Shown here: one piece after another, positions 39,943 through 52,065 of the stretch
How positions within the stretch are numbered: the first letter of the stretch is position 1
Layout of the letters: each line of letters begins with the position of its first letter
Source of the DNA: Actinomucor elegans
Lineage: Eukaryota > Mucoromycota > Mucoromycetes > Mucorales > Mucoraceae
DNA: 64,000 bases
Direction of reading: 5' to 3'
NCBI GenBank assembly: GCA_026027325.1
Contig: JAMSLZ010000019.1
Coordinates: 1-64,000 of the forward strand
Program-made: the position numbers and the translations under genes
Notes under the pieces: generated by a model
Database searches by the model: none
Told to the model about the DNA's origin: nothing
What the model saw: the letters and a program-made list of their open reading frames with translations, nothing else

Positions 39943-41951
39943 TTAAACTGAAGGATATTTAACAAAATCATCCTCCTTGAACTTTCCAAGTTCCCATTTG
40001 AATCTGGTAACAGTATTGGGATAAAGAATTGTGATTACACCATCTTCGTTTTTATACCAAGAGTTACAAGAGTTGGTCCAAACGGTGCCTTTGAGATCTT
40101 TTCTTAATCGAGCCATGCAACGGTCCTGCGCTCTTGATGTCGGTTCTATAATTTCCATCTTTCTCTTCATGATCATTTCTTTGATGCATTTGACTGCAAA
40201 ATTGACTTGGCTAATGAATCGTGTGTTTGTGGAAAAAAAAAGGGTTAATCAGGTTGTTTTTTTTTTTTTTAAAAAAAAAAGCATAATAGGGAATAAAACG
40301 TACGTCTCGATAACTAAAACTACAGAGCTATGGCCTAATATCGTGGTGGGGCCAAGTAGGAAGAACAAATTGGGAAAACCATGGATCATGGTTGATTTGT
40401 ACAACTGAGGAAGTTGTGTCTTCCATATTTCAGTCAGAGATTGTCCCTTATCACCAAGGACTAATTATTTGAAGGATTAATAAATGATAAATGGTGTGTA
40501 TAACAGACGAATCTTACTTTCAATGTCCCCAAGAAAGCCTTCTTGGGTCTTGTATCCAGTACCCAAAACCAAAATATCAACCTCTTCGATTTGGCCATCT
40601 TCTGTAATGATTTTGTTTCCTTTAATCTCTTTGATGGGCGACCTTACAACTGTTACATTAGGACTAGCAATCGCTTCAAAATAGTCAGATGAAAAGATAA
40701 GGCGTTTACATCCGAATTCATATGAAGGTTTGAGTACAGGAATGAGATCGGAACGTCCAAGCTTGGTCAATGTGGCCTCAATGTTTCTTTGATTCTTGTC
40801 CTTGAGCCTCTTTGTGATCCATGCATCCGGATAACCAAAGAAAAGATAGTTGAATTCCGTCTACATGCGTTCGAATTGCAATTGAGAAAAAAAAATAAGT
40901 CATGTAATGCAGAGATCTTTGCATTATATTACCATAAAGTAGAGATAGAGTCGATAAAGTAAAAGACAAAATGGAATGTATCTGAACATCCATTTCATAA
41001 ACTCGGAATATGCTACTACGTGTCGAGGGTATACGTGAGCAACTGATCTTTGATAAGAAATCAGTTGGGACGCGTTTTTCACAAGGAATGGAACGGATTG
41101 TATAGCACTAGTAGCATATGTGAGTACCAACATATGGTATATGTATATATAACGCATAAAGACGTGCAATGTGCATGAAATCACGTGCGTATACTTTTAA
41201 TTTTACCTTGAACCACTACCTACGAGGGCAATGCGCTTTCCTTTATAATCGATGGAAGAATCCCACTGAGAAGTGTGAACTAATTGGCCCTTGAAAGCTT
41301 TGAATTCAGGTGGAATATGAGGGATACGCAGCAAGCCAGCACCCGAAAACCTATTAAAGCAACTTGTAAGCGCATGTTACAACTGTACGTCTACAATATT
41401 GCACTTGCAAGATATCATAATGAACAGAGCTTTCTGTGTATCCTTTTTCAGAAACAGTACGCAAATCTATTCTCCATTGCCTGCGTTCCGTAATCCAAAC
41501 AGCACGGATAACTTCAGTTTCGAATTGGATATGCGCGTAAATGTTGTACTTTCTGGCTACATTTTTCATGTATTCCAAAATCTCTGGCTGGGGACTATAG
41601 GTACTTGACCAATCTAAAATAAAAGCTTAATGGTAGCACTTGAAAATTACTTCTTATTCATAGCTCATGTACCTGGATTGAGGTCTGACCGAAGCGAATA
41701 AACATGGCTTGGAATATCGCAAGAGCACCCGGGGTAAGTATTTGCCATCCAGGTGCCACCAAGGTCTTTGTTCGTCTCAAATAATTGAGGAATAATGCCA
41801 AGTTTGTTTTGGAGTTCAATGAACGTACAAATACCACTGAACCTTAAGAATTCATTTGTTAGTTTTACAAGCTATAAAAGCGTAAGCAAAGACGAACATA
41901 CCCAGATCCTATAACTGCCACTGTGGGCTTTTCAGACTTCACTTCTACCAT
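39943..41951 (-). CDS. Flavin-binding monooxygenase (Baeyer-Villiger-type fingerprint)
   Basis: Eight exons on the minus strand: 41951-41902, 41842-41673, 41613-41409, 41350-41207, 41107-40933, 40860-40518, 40460-40304 and 40210-39943, giving 503 residues. The FAD-binding GSGFSG is at residues 15-20. GGTWMANTYPGCSCDIPSHVYSL follows, in the style of class B monooxygenases. The fingerprint FKGQLVHTSQWD (161-172) fits F-x-G-x-x-x-H-x-x-x-W-D. The second Rossmann motif for NADPH is IALVGSGSSA. The C-terminal half includes VLGTGYKTQ and GHSSVVLVIE. A hydrophobic segment (IPFCLLLYRLYLYFM) near 233-247 may touch membrane. Such enzymes insert oxygen into ketones or oxidise N/S atoms using NADPH. The third intron has a GC donor (GCAAGT). 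The substrate is unknown. Confidence 0.9.
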
Positions 41952-42214
41952 TAATTGATTGGACTAGTAAACTATCAAGTTTAAAAAATTGTATGTATAT
42001 AACAAAGAATAAAAAAAGGGATAGTTTTTTTTTTGGATATTTATTGACCAGGAAAGTTTTTGTGATCTGATATATGCAATGTATTCTATGAAGATTACCG
42101 CGTAACATCAGAAGATTATATTTAAAAAATGTTACCAGAGCATAAATATAAGATTGTGTGCATATGCTTAGTTTTGCATGATTTCCATTTAAAATACCTT
42201 AAATATTTGGACTA

Positions 42215-42245
<31 letters not shown>

Positions 42246-44283
42246 TCGACATGCAAGTGTTTTATGATGAACAAAGTGCTCAACTTTTTGATTTTATAAA
42301 AGTAAAGTCATGCATTGGCACAGAATTCTGAAGTGAAAAAGCTAACTATATTATTAAGAGACGGAATGGATACAAAAACCCTAGAGCACAATTATATGCA
42401 AACAATAGAGTAAACGATCGTCGTTTAAACGCCAAACTCCCCCCTTTTTTTTCAGTAAACAAGAGGATATCAGGCTATTGAAGCAGGGTAGGCCCTACAT
42501 CAATATGTAGTATTTAATATAATCTACCATAAGGAGAATACTTTGTTATTATGCATGGCTATTATAACTGATGTGCCTGTTATGGAGTGCATTGGCTTTG
42601 CCAATTACACTTTTACTGTTTCGATTATAAAGATTGGAGTCGGTTAGTAAACACCTTTAGGGTCTTAATTCAATGGTTACAAAAGAAGCGGTAGCTCATT
42701 AAGAGTAAGGGCTAATAATCTAACAAGACATTAAACCGGGGTTAGCTGAGGGATCTACAGATCATTATGCGAGTAGCTATGTAGTATTATTAAATACATA
42801 TACCTATTGAAGACCGAATTGACCCGTTGGGCTTTTACAAATAAAAACCCTTTCCCCCTATATATAACAACGCATTCTGAGCATAAATTGCTAAAAGGAT
42901 GTGACATTAAACAGCGATTTGGTGGAAAGACCGAATCCTTCCATTCAGACCATTGCTAAATGTATGTATATTACAAACAATCGTCTTATATATACCTTAT
43001 TCATCGCATTCAAGATAATAAAAAAAATGGTTCTAATATGTATGTTATTTAGCTTTACATGTCTTCTTGTCTTAAAATATGACATTAAGTAGAAATCGCT
43101 TGAGGAATATAGATATGCTGATGAGTCGCTTTCTGAAAACATATCATAAGGATCCAATTTTCAAATTTCGTTATTTTCGTGGGGTGCAAAGTTGGTATAA
43201 TCTATAAATAACGTATGTTAATCGTATTTGAGAGTGTGAAAAGCATACGTTTTCTGCATTTTTTTATAACTGTATAAAATGCTCTAGTTATATTGGATTT
43301 CTGCAGAGCAGGTTATTGGCTTTTATTTATTATAACTTGATCATTTTATGGAGGTCATTAATATTCTTTGCGCCCTTAGATGATTTATTCAATAGTACTT
43401 GATATACATTAAAACACTTTGTATCTATCTATACTCTTATACTATTTAAGGATCAGATCAAAATAGATCAAAAAAAAATTGTAGATATAATATATATATA
43501 TATATCGAAGCACAAGGATTGGATTAATAAACGTAGGAGATCTGATCGTAAATTCTTAAATGCTATTACCATGTTGGTATTATCAGATAGCTAATGCGCC
43601 ATTCCAAGACCCATAGGTCTCAGCATGGTAAACACATTGTTTTAAGCATAAGATGCACATTAACTAATCGGAACACAGATGGCCGAACACGCTCTATCCT
43701 CTGAATTAGCGTAAGACATGATCTGTTTAGTCTGCAATACACGATCCCAGTCTCTGTGTAATTATAGTCAGCTGTCAAAATAAGACAATAGAAGCTGTAG
43801 GAAAAGCCCTGAAACTATCAGTCCCTGTGTTGAGTATAATATTGATTCTCACGTTCTTTGTTCGGAAGCCTCGCGTGAATGATGAGGAGTGCCAGGAATT
43901 ATATCTGAAACACGCAAGAAATTCTATATAGGCTTACGCTAGGCTTATTTAAAAATCTAACTCAGAATGAAAGTAAAAAGGGTATATCGCACGACTGCGC
44001 GCGTGCTCTTAGTTCTAGAACATTGAGAGTTCAGAAGCAAAGAACAAGATGTGCATTCTGAAGTTAACACTACTATTACCTCCTATAATGTTCTTGAACT
44101 AAAGGAGGATAACAATATATACGATGATGATCATTAGTCGGAGCATCTTTTCACTTTTACTATCATAAAACAAGAATGTATAGTACAAATTGTATAAATT
44201 GATGCTTGAATGTTTATTATTATTATTATTATTATTATGTATATGTATATCTACAGTAGTTATGTGACATGGAAATGCTGTAT
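41952..44283. other. Long intergenic stretch with T28 run and repeat remnants
   Basis: Contains a T28 run at 42215-42242, a (TA)n at about 43487-43504, degenerate relatives of the dispersed peptide-like repeat near 42726 and 42901, and (TTA)n at about 44216-44237 downstream of the zinc-finger gene. No gene recognised. Confidence 0.5.
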
Positions 44284-44922
44284 TTAGCCTAATAAGAACC
44301 TGATAGAGGGTAAATGTGTGGACCTTGAGTTTTCAGTCATATCTAAAGAGTTCGTAGGAGTTGGTAATAGAATGGTTGGTGTATTATTATCTTGATACTG
44401 CTCTACGTGAGAACAATGAGAGAATGCAGAAAATAGGGAACTGGGATGGTGATTGCTAACAGAAAGAGGGGGTAACGTCAAATTTGACTGCGCGAGAGAT
44501 CTAAACGGACCGAGCGTAGGAGAGTTCTCTGGGGTGTTAATATGCTCACTGTCAGAATCAGATAAAGATGACGAATAATGATGAGAATGTTCTGCTACAG
44601 AATATGACCTTGTCGAGGGCTTCAATGATGATGATAGTGGCATGTAGGATATTGTAGTGTTTGGTTGAAGAGGACGTATCATCATTGAATGATTCCTTCT
44701 TTCTCTGCTACGTTTTGACGTTGAGTTATGAATACGAGCATGACGAGTCAGTTCATCAGAGCGAGAGAAGCGCTTTTCACAGTTTGGATGATTACAGACA
44801 TGAGGCTTCTCGCCGGTATGAGTTCGGATATGGCGCGTTCTATGTTCCAATCGAACAAAAGCTTTTGGACACATTGGACATTGATAAGGACGCGGTTTAT
44901 TAATAGCACTACGGTTCAACAT
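44284..44922 (-). CDS. CreA/Mig1-like C2H2 zinc-finger transcription factor
   Basis: Intronless, 212 residues. Two adjacent C2H2 fingers open the protein: [23 protein letters not shown] and [25 protein letters not shown], joined by TGEKP. The residues RLEH and RSDELTR in the recognition helices are those of CreA/Mig1, which bind GC-rich boxes and repress genes for alternative carbon sources when glucose is present. The remainder is Ser/Pro/His-rich and disordered, ending in [12 protein letters not shown], which may be a short interaction motif. It is much shorter than ascomycete CreA (about 400 residues), as is common in Mucorales. Start 44922 is close to the first finger. Function is inferred from the fingers only. 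Confidence 0.9.
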   Translation of the reverse strand: MLNRSAINKPRPYQCPMCPKAFVRLEHRTRHIRTHTGEKPHVCNHPNCEKRFSRSDELTRHARIHNSTSKRSRERRNHSMMIRPLQPNTTISYMPLSSSLKPSTRSYSVAEHSHHYSSSLSDSDSEHINTPENSPTLGPFRSLAQSNLTLPPLSVSNHHPSSLFSAFSHCSHVEQYQDNNTPTILLPTPTNSLDMTENSRSTHLPSIRFLLG

Positions 44923-45990
44923 GTTTTTTTATGAAAGAGAAGTTGCTTGAGCTGGTGATTTTGCTTTATTTTATAGACTTGGGAAAAGGAGAAGAAAGAC
45001 GAAAGGGGAATAATTTGCGTGGAAGTGTATAAGCGATGATAATAATAGATAAAAATAAGCGAAAGGAGTCCTACCAAGACTTCTGATATCCAGTCTAGTA
45101 TCTAAGAAGATAGGACAATTTCTCTGCTTGAATGAGGTGATCAGGTCAGTGTATCACCTTAATTTAGCATGATTCGATTACAGATAAAACCCTTGGTCAT
45201 ACGCAAGTTTCTTAGGAGGTCCATGATTTGACATTATGTATATTAAAGAGCGGGGTCATTGTGTACAGTTAGGGAATTTCGTCAGTCAAGGATCTATTCT
45301 TTTGATATAGCACCATGTGGGATGATCTCCTATATAAAAAAAAGAGAGAGAGAGTCTATGGCTTCAGGTCTTGTAGTATCTAATAGCTATAGTTTACATA
45401 TTTGTATTGTTAGTCACGCCAAACATTTAAATACACAAGTTACAGGCGAAATAGAAATCACCTCATTGCATTGTAAACTTATATGTTACAGGAAAAGATG
45501 AATCCGCTATACAAACATATTCATTATACTAGTCATGTCTCAACTTTAACTTTAAATTGTAGAAGATCCGCGCTTTTTCTTCCCCTATTCAAATGTAACA
45601 CTTTCTTACTCAAGTGAATATGCTTTTTTTAAGTATCTGTTCTACAATTGGCAGCTAGTTTTACATTCCATATTTCAGCGCCAAACTGCATGTTGTGGGT
45701 CCATGTACAGTAGTTGATCTCTTGTAATCCCTTGTTTCATATTGCGGAAATATAATAATGTTGCTTTCTTTATTTCCTTTACATAATCAGTACAAGAAAG
45801 GTACTCAACTCGAGCTAGTTAATTGGCATAAACGCCGTTGCTTGAAACCTACACTTCAATGTCGAGCGATAGCTAAAAGCAGGGTCTAATGTCGCTAAAT
45901 AAGAAAACCTGAGATTCTCTAGCTACATTAAGAAAGAGCCATACTACTAATAAAGATCTTGACACACAACATGTGTCCAGAACACTGGGA

Positions 45991-46035
<45 letters not shown>

Positions 46036-47299
46036 TTGCTATTTAAACAGACTATATCCTATATTCTGAACTATAATATGATCTCTATTTAATAAAAAGG
46101 CAAGAAATGAAGCAGTGATCTTTTTTTATCATTATTGAACCCTTTTAATCTTTTTTAAAAAAACTACCACTCATCTGCGGGCTCAAAGCAGTGAAAAAGA
46201 CAACATTTGATGAAAGGATCGTAATAGGTATTCAAAAAAAAAGAAGAAAAAAACATAAAAAGGATTAAAACCATGTAAAACATTTAATATAACAAATATA
46301 TTGAAACCAGCCAAATATTTTGCTAGATGCATCGATTCATTTTGCACGTAGATTGGATGCCTAATGTGACATTTGACGGAAATTAGCCTAGAGATTAATA
46401 GCTTTACTCCCCATGATTTACATGTAATTTACTGTTAATTGCTAAAATGTAATATGCCCATCGCACTTCAACCAAGCATTAACTATGGTTGATGTATTAG
46501 TTTATGATGAACGCAAAATACTGAACAGATGTAAAATTGGATCGAGATTGGTGGAGAGATCTAGAGATGTTTGAAAACGCAATGATTCCTCCTTAAAAAT
46601 ACATAGTCACTTCATTAGGTAAATCTTTTTGAAATTCAGAAACATCTTGTAGTTTCTTTTGAAGCAATAAACAGTATATGCATCTAAAACATAATGTATG
46701 CATCTCATAGGTCTATAGCGTTCTATAATATGCTGGTATTTGTTTTGCGTATTTGTAATGTTCAAAATACGTAATTTAGAAGAATGGTAGAGGGAATCAG
46801 CGCTCGGTCTATAAATAACTCAAGGAATATATAGCAACCCATTTATTTTATGCAATTATTAATAACCTTTGTTAACTTATCCTTTCCTTGCCTAGACTTT
46901 TCATTATTATTATTTTCTTTATTAAACTTTTAGAAGTCGCATATCGCGGAGAGGTGGAGCTTGAATGTAAGTATATATGTTAATAAGGAGATGGGGATAA
47001 TAGAATACTTTTCATTATTTCAGTCGTTCTAATACCAAAGGGCGATTTTTAAAAAAGAAATGGGTAAGCAATAATTGTTCAAAAGGGCGTTTTTTTTATT
47101 ATTCTCAAAGTGCTTTTTATTATTACTATTATTAACAAATACACTTAGAAATGAATACACGTTTTTTCTACGATGGACAAGGAAAAAACTGTTGATGAGG
47201 GGATCGAAGAAAGCGCCAAGAAGCAAACTAAGCATTACAGCCAATACTCTATTGAACAAAAACTTCTCTTTGTTTATTACAATAGAATTTAGCTGTTCA
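44923..47299. other. Long intergenic stretch with A37 run
   Basis: Upstream region of the zinc-finger gene followed by AT-rich DNA. A37 at 45997-46033. One copy of the dispersed peptide-like repeat at 46531-46590. No gene supported. Confidence 0.5.
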
Positions 47300-48230
47300 A
47301 CACTGCTAAACCTGGCCGTTTAGCTGGTGGGGTTGCTGAACGCACGGTACAAAGATAGGCTAAAAGATCGTAAAGAAGACAAAGGCTGGAATGTTTTCGC
47401 GAAACAAAATGATCTAGTTAGCAGACCAAACTCTCAACTTGAAGAAAAACACTCTCAACTACGACGAGAATTTAAGCTCGTTTAGATGACGCAGTGGGTT
47501 CTTTTACCGAATGCTTTTCAATTTTCATTTTAAAGAAGAGTAATGTTCATAATTGTTTGAAAACAGAGCGCAACTTTTCCTTCAAAAAGATTACTATTCA
47601 TTCAGCAGTGAGAAATGATCAACAAAAATTGCTGATCGTTTAGCGCGGGTTATGAAATGGGCTACAATAGCCATGGATTTACTCGAGAATTGCGTTTTTG
47701 TTGACGAGTCTTCGTTCAACATCAACATGAGGCCTACAGGAGGATGGCCTTTAAATGGCACTCCCACTATTGTAGAGACTCCTTCCAACAGATCAGTACC
47801 GCATACAATATTAGGTGCCATTTCAGAAAAGTTTGTGACCAATGGAATTGAGAAAATCTCAGGAAGACTGGTCCAAGCGAATCAAGACTGATTTTAATAA
47901 TCACATAAGGCTGCAATTAGTACCAAAAAAACCCACCAGAAAAGGCCATTATCTAAACTTTCTTGAAAAAACCATGGATGAGATGGGCTGCTTTCCTGAA
48001 TTGAAGAATCAATACATAGTGATGAACAATGCTCCCATCCATACTGCTAAACAAATAAAGACATTACTCTTGAAGAGGACATCGGTGCGTGTATCTTCCT
48101 TCTTATTCTCCTGAAGTTAACCCTATTGCACAATTCTGGTCAATAGCTAAAACGCAGCCAATTTAAGGATACTGAAAATTTGACTACTAGAGTATCTGAG
48201 ACATGCAACTCTGTTCTTCTTAAGCAGTAG
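47300..48230 (+). pseudogene. IS630/Tc1 superfamily (DDE_3) transposase remnant
   Basis: The N-terminal part (AKPGRLAGGVAERTVQR, about 47305-47355) is the helix-turn-helix of a transposase family frequent in Mucorales. A stop replaces the expected Trp after it. The catalytic domain begins near 47650 with CVFVDESSFNINMRPTGGW (first Asp) and RSVPHTILGAIS. After a frameshift near 47870 the strand IVMNNAPIHTAK follows, with Asn where the family has the second catalytic Asp. A further shift leads to YSPEVNPIAQFWSIAKT, with Ala where the catalytic Glu belongs. Two of three catalytic residues are lost, besides several frameshifts and stops. No terminal inverted repeats were found. Confidence 0.8.
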
Positions 48231-49120
48231 AGGTATTGTAGTTGCTGCAGAAGGCATACGCAAGGAGGAGGCCTAGAGTGAAGATGTTGACGACGAAAAA
48301 GAACAAGACCATGACGGAGAAGAAGAGAAAAGCAAGTCAGACTGTCGACCGGTTGTACATGCTGTACTATAAGAAGGTAGTGTCAAAAGCTTTTGGAGTA
48401 CTTTACTACTCTACTGTGCTAACTGATAGTTGCGCATGTACCTCAGTTTAAAAATGAGGCGTTTGGAGATGAAGGAAATACTTTTTAGCTGATGTTATGA
48501 GCAACAAGTCATGCATCCAAGAGAAATTATTTGACCATGCAAGCAAGCTGTTGTTGAAGAATGATTTAGACACACAAGAAGACATGATGCTCAAGTATGG
48601 TTATCTTCTTAGAAGCGTTAAGGTATTGGTTTGATCAGTTGTATCTCTGTTAGGTTAACTCTCTCTAGGATAATAAACATGTTCCAGCCCGGCGCATATG
48701 AGGCATTAAAGAAGGTTTTTAACAAGCAAAAGATGAAGACACTTGAGAGTTCAGAGCCAAGCATATATATTGGACTGTCAGAAGAAGACAAAACACTGTT
48801 GAAGAGAATGATTAAATAGTAAAACTTAGAAAAACATGAGTTGGCCTTGCAATTCAAAGCTTTAGAATAACCTTCATTTGTTAGAGTAGAGGCAAGAGAA
48901 GCAACACAGACAACATGACGGACGAGATCCTGAGTGAGCAACTTCGACTAAACAACTTACAAAAAAGGCAGTGACATCTACAAGGTGCTGGATATCTTAA
49001 AATATACGCAAGTTGGAAGGCTGAGATGCGATAAGCCTATCTGTCGACGTTTGTTTTATTTAACAGGACTGACAGTATCGGCCAATACACAAAGAGAGAC
49101 AATGAGCTGATGGCATATCG
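48231..49120 (+). pseudogene. Unassigned ORF fragments downstream of the dead transposase
   Basis: Open pieces at 48242-48451 and 48631-48819, with a segment reading LFDHASKLLLKNDLDTQEDM (about 48520-48590), look like decayed coding sequence with possible intron remnants (GTATTGG...CTCTCTAG at 48625-48669). The protein family is not recognised. They may be part of the same or another transposon. Confidence 0.35.
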
Positions 49121-52065
49121 TTATTTCTCCAAACTCTCAGACTGCTTATTCCGAGAAATAAAGTTGATGTTGGAGTATATAGAACATTGTTCATACGTAA
49201 TTGCGATAAAACTAAAATAAAAGCAGATAATAAAGTTGATCATAACTTGGTTATATTTTATTCCACTTAAATTGATGTGTGTAAAAGCAAATGTGAATGT
49301 GAATGTAAATGTGAATGTGAATGTAAATGTAAAATCAAAAATAAAAGTAGAAGCAAATATAAAGAGAATAATTTATTTCAAGTGGTTAGGCACGTTGCGG
49401 AACAATGTCTTCCGCATGTATGTTTCAGAAAGAAGCAGCTCAACGTCCTTCTCTTGCCAGTTCTAAGTAGCAGTTGCTGAAGAAAGAGTATGATGCCCTG
49501 GAAACTCAGTGTCTATACAGATATAAACGTAGATTAAATGTCACACTTTAGTTCTATATACTCAGACTGAATAGTTACATCTACAGGATTACTATTTAAC
49601 TGAATCATGATTAATATGTTATGTATTATCGAATAGGATAAAATGTATATATTTCAAATACATTAAACTTATAAATATGTACATGTTGTAATGGTCATAC
49701 TTTTTTTTTTATCTAGGATTTGCGCACTTGGCAAAGAATTTTCATTTATTTTCTCATCAGTATCTACGCATAAGTATTTATGTAGATCCGAGAAACATAG
49801 TATATAAGTAGTTTAGTATTCTTTTTTTTTTTATTTTTTTTTATTTTATTTTTTAAAAAAAAAAGCAAAATATAAACTCAAAGTAAACTAAATCTGTATA
49901 CTTCAACTGAAATCTTTTCTAGACAATAATTATTACTAGCATAATGCAGAAATAAGGGAGGGAAGAAAATATTAGACTGTTTAATATGAATTTTTGATCT
50001 ACATAAATGCTAATGTACAGACATTGATGGGAAAATACATGAAAATTATTTTCCAAATGGGCAAATTTTAGGTTAAAAAAAAATAGTACTGAAGCTCGCA
50101 AAATGCGCTAATGAGTCTTTTGTAGAAATACAATGCATATATATCATTGAAAAGATCATTTAATGTTTCCTTATATTTATGGAGTTTCCACTGTTAAACA
50201 TAGTGTTTGAGGTTTCGAGAACTATATTCACAATTCCTGTATTTGGAACGATTAAATATAATAAATATGTATATTAATCATTTAGTTCTTTAAAACGATC
50301 TCTCCCTGCTACAGAAAGTAGGTGGCGGAGTATGAAATGTATGCCTTTGATGATGCCACCTTATCAGGAGTTCTCCATTTTCAACATCTTTAAATCTCTC
50401 GGCCGATCTCGATCCAATTTTATGCCTGATTAATAGCCCATTCTTGAAAAGAATCATTACATCTACTAAACCCTCCACTTTAATTGAAATATAATAAATA
50501 TATTATATTTTTATGATTGGCGTTCAATTCTCTACATTTTATTGATTCGATCAGATGATTTATAGATCCCTCTGTCTATTGCCACATCAAACAAGTAGTT
50601 CATATTCAGGATGAGCTTTTGCTTTTATTAAAACTATTATTCAACCAAAGTATCGAAAAGGTATAACATTTAAGTGATTGGCAGTGAATTACAAGTATTT
50701 CATTATCTAGATCTATAAATCAACAGATCTCTGGACCGATCTTGGTCCAATACCGCATAAGATGAGCAATACATTTTCGGAATGAGCTACTGCAACTAAT
50801 AAATGCTGAGATCTACTCCCAACCTTTTTGCCAGATTCATAATCGTTGTTAATTCTTGACTTTCATTAGCTAATAAGGTTATGTTCAAATCGAAGTTGCA
50901 CCAAGTTTACATTGACACGATTTATAATTAGATACGTCATATGTCTTTTAGCACATATATAGGATCATGCTCAACATAGGCTTCGTCAACCAAAGAGACA
51001 GGTGACTGTAGGCAGATGACAATACGAAGTATATAATCCATAGACACTTGTATAAAAAAAAAATGAAATGACTATAATATACTTTTTGCCAAAAGATGGA
51101 TATAATATACTAGTAAATCAACCATATGTAGATTGAGGGAAATAAAGACTAGCAAATTATTTCTGGCCAGCCTCGTGTGTATCGAAACCACTAGCCTTCA
51201 AATCCTATGCATCATTGCGCGCTTTTATGACCCTCGTGCTAAACAAGAATGTGACAATGAAATTGTTTCATATAGTGGTAGGTTAGTTTTTATTACCTTT
51301 TATATCATAGCAAATCGGCAAACGAGTTTATCCCATTTGCAATGTATGACGGATAATCAATAGGTGTTTTCCCATGGATTTCATATTATGAAATTGTTAC
51401 AAGACTTGATAATAGACATGCTTGTAGAACAAAGTAATTTGTTTTGCATATTTTGAATATTACAGAATATTCAGCTGCAGCCTGCTTTAGAAACTATTTT
51501 ACCTTTTTTTTTTTTTTACGAGTAAAAAGAAGAAAAGAACACACACCAAAAAAAAAAAGCTTAAACTGTATCATTCCCCCGGATCTCTTTTTTTTCCTAA
51601 AACGGTTTTCACTTGCTTCGACAGTTATGCTTGGATGATTCAAGTGTAGGTCTGTCGCATAATACAATAGGAGCATAGTTGGTATATAACATATTTCAGT
51701 ACGAAAGAGACTTTTTATAAAAAAAAGATCGACATATTCTTTATACACCGTATATTCAATTATACCATATATAACTGTCGTAGCCATCAGGTTAAACGGA
51801 AGTACACAAACCAATAAACTTTGTTTGTTATATGAACGCACCAATACGATCTCTTTTTTAGATTACACAAAAAAAACAAATGATCTCCCACTATTAAAGT
51901 ATACCCAATATACAAGGGTCATATGTATCTTGGTTCTGTATATGTATAAAATTTTATAATAGATGCATATATGGTAATTCTGGTGCTAGTGACCATTTGA
52001 AAAAAATAATAATAATCTAATTGTTACATTTTGATATAAGAAAGTAAGTATGTGCATAGATAGGG
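49121..52065. other. Long intergenic stretch with 6-bp repeat and dispersed repeat copies
   Basis: Contains the hexamer array GTGAAT/GTAAAT at about 49288-49333, T/A homopolymer runs (49700, 49824-49864, 51507), and two copies of the dispersed peptide-like repeat on the minus strand (50360-50430, 50708-50775). A frame of 116 codons at 51494-51844 (minus) has no motif and is not called. Confidence 0.5.

Noticed and set aside
51494..51844. 116-codon minus-strand frame
   Set aside because: Hydrophobic and Lys-rich translation of poly-A/T tracts. No motif, promoter or intron signals.
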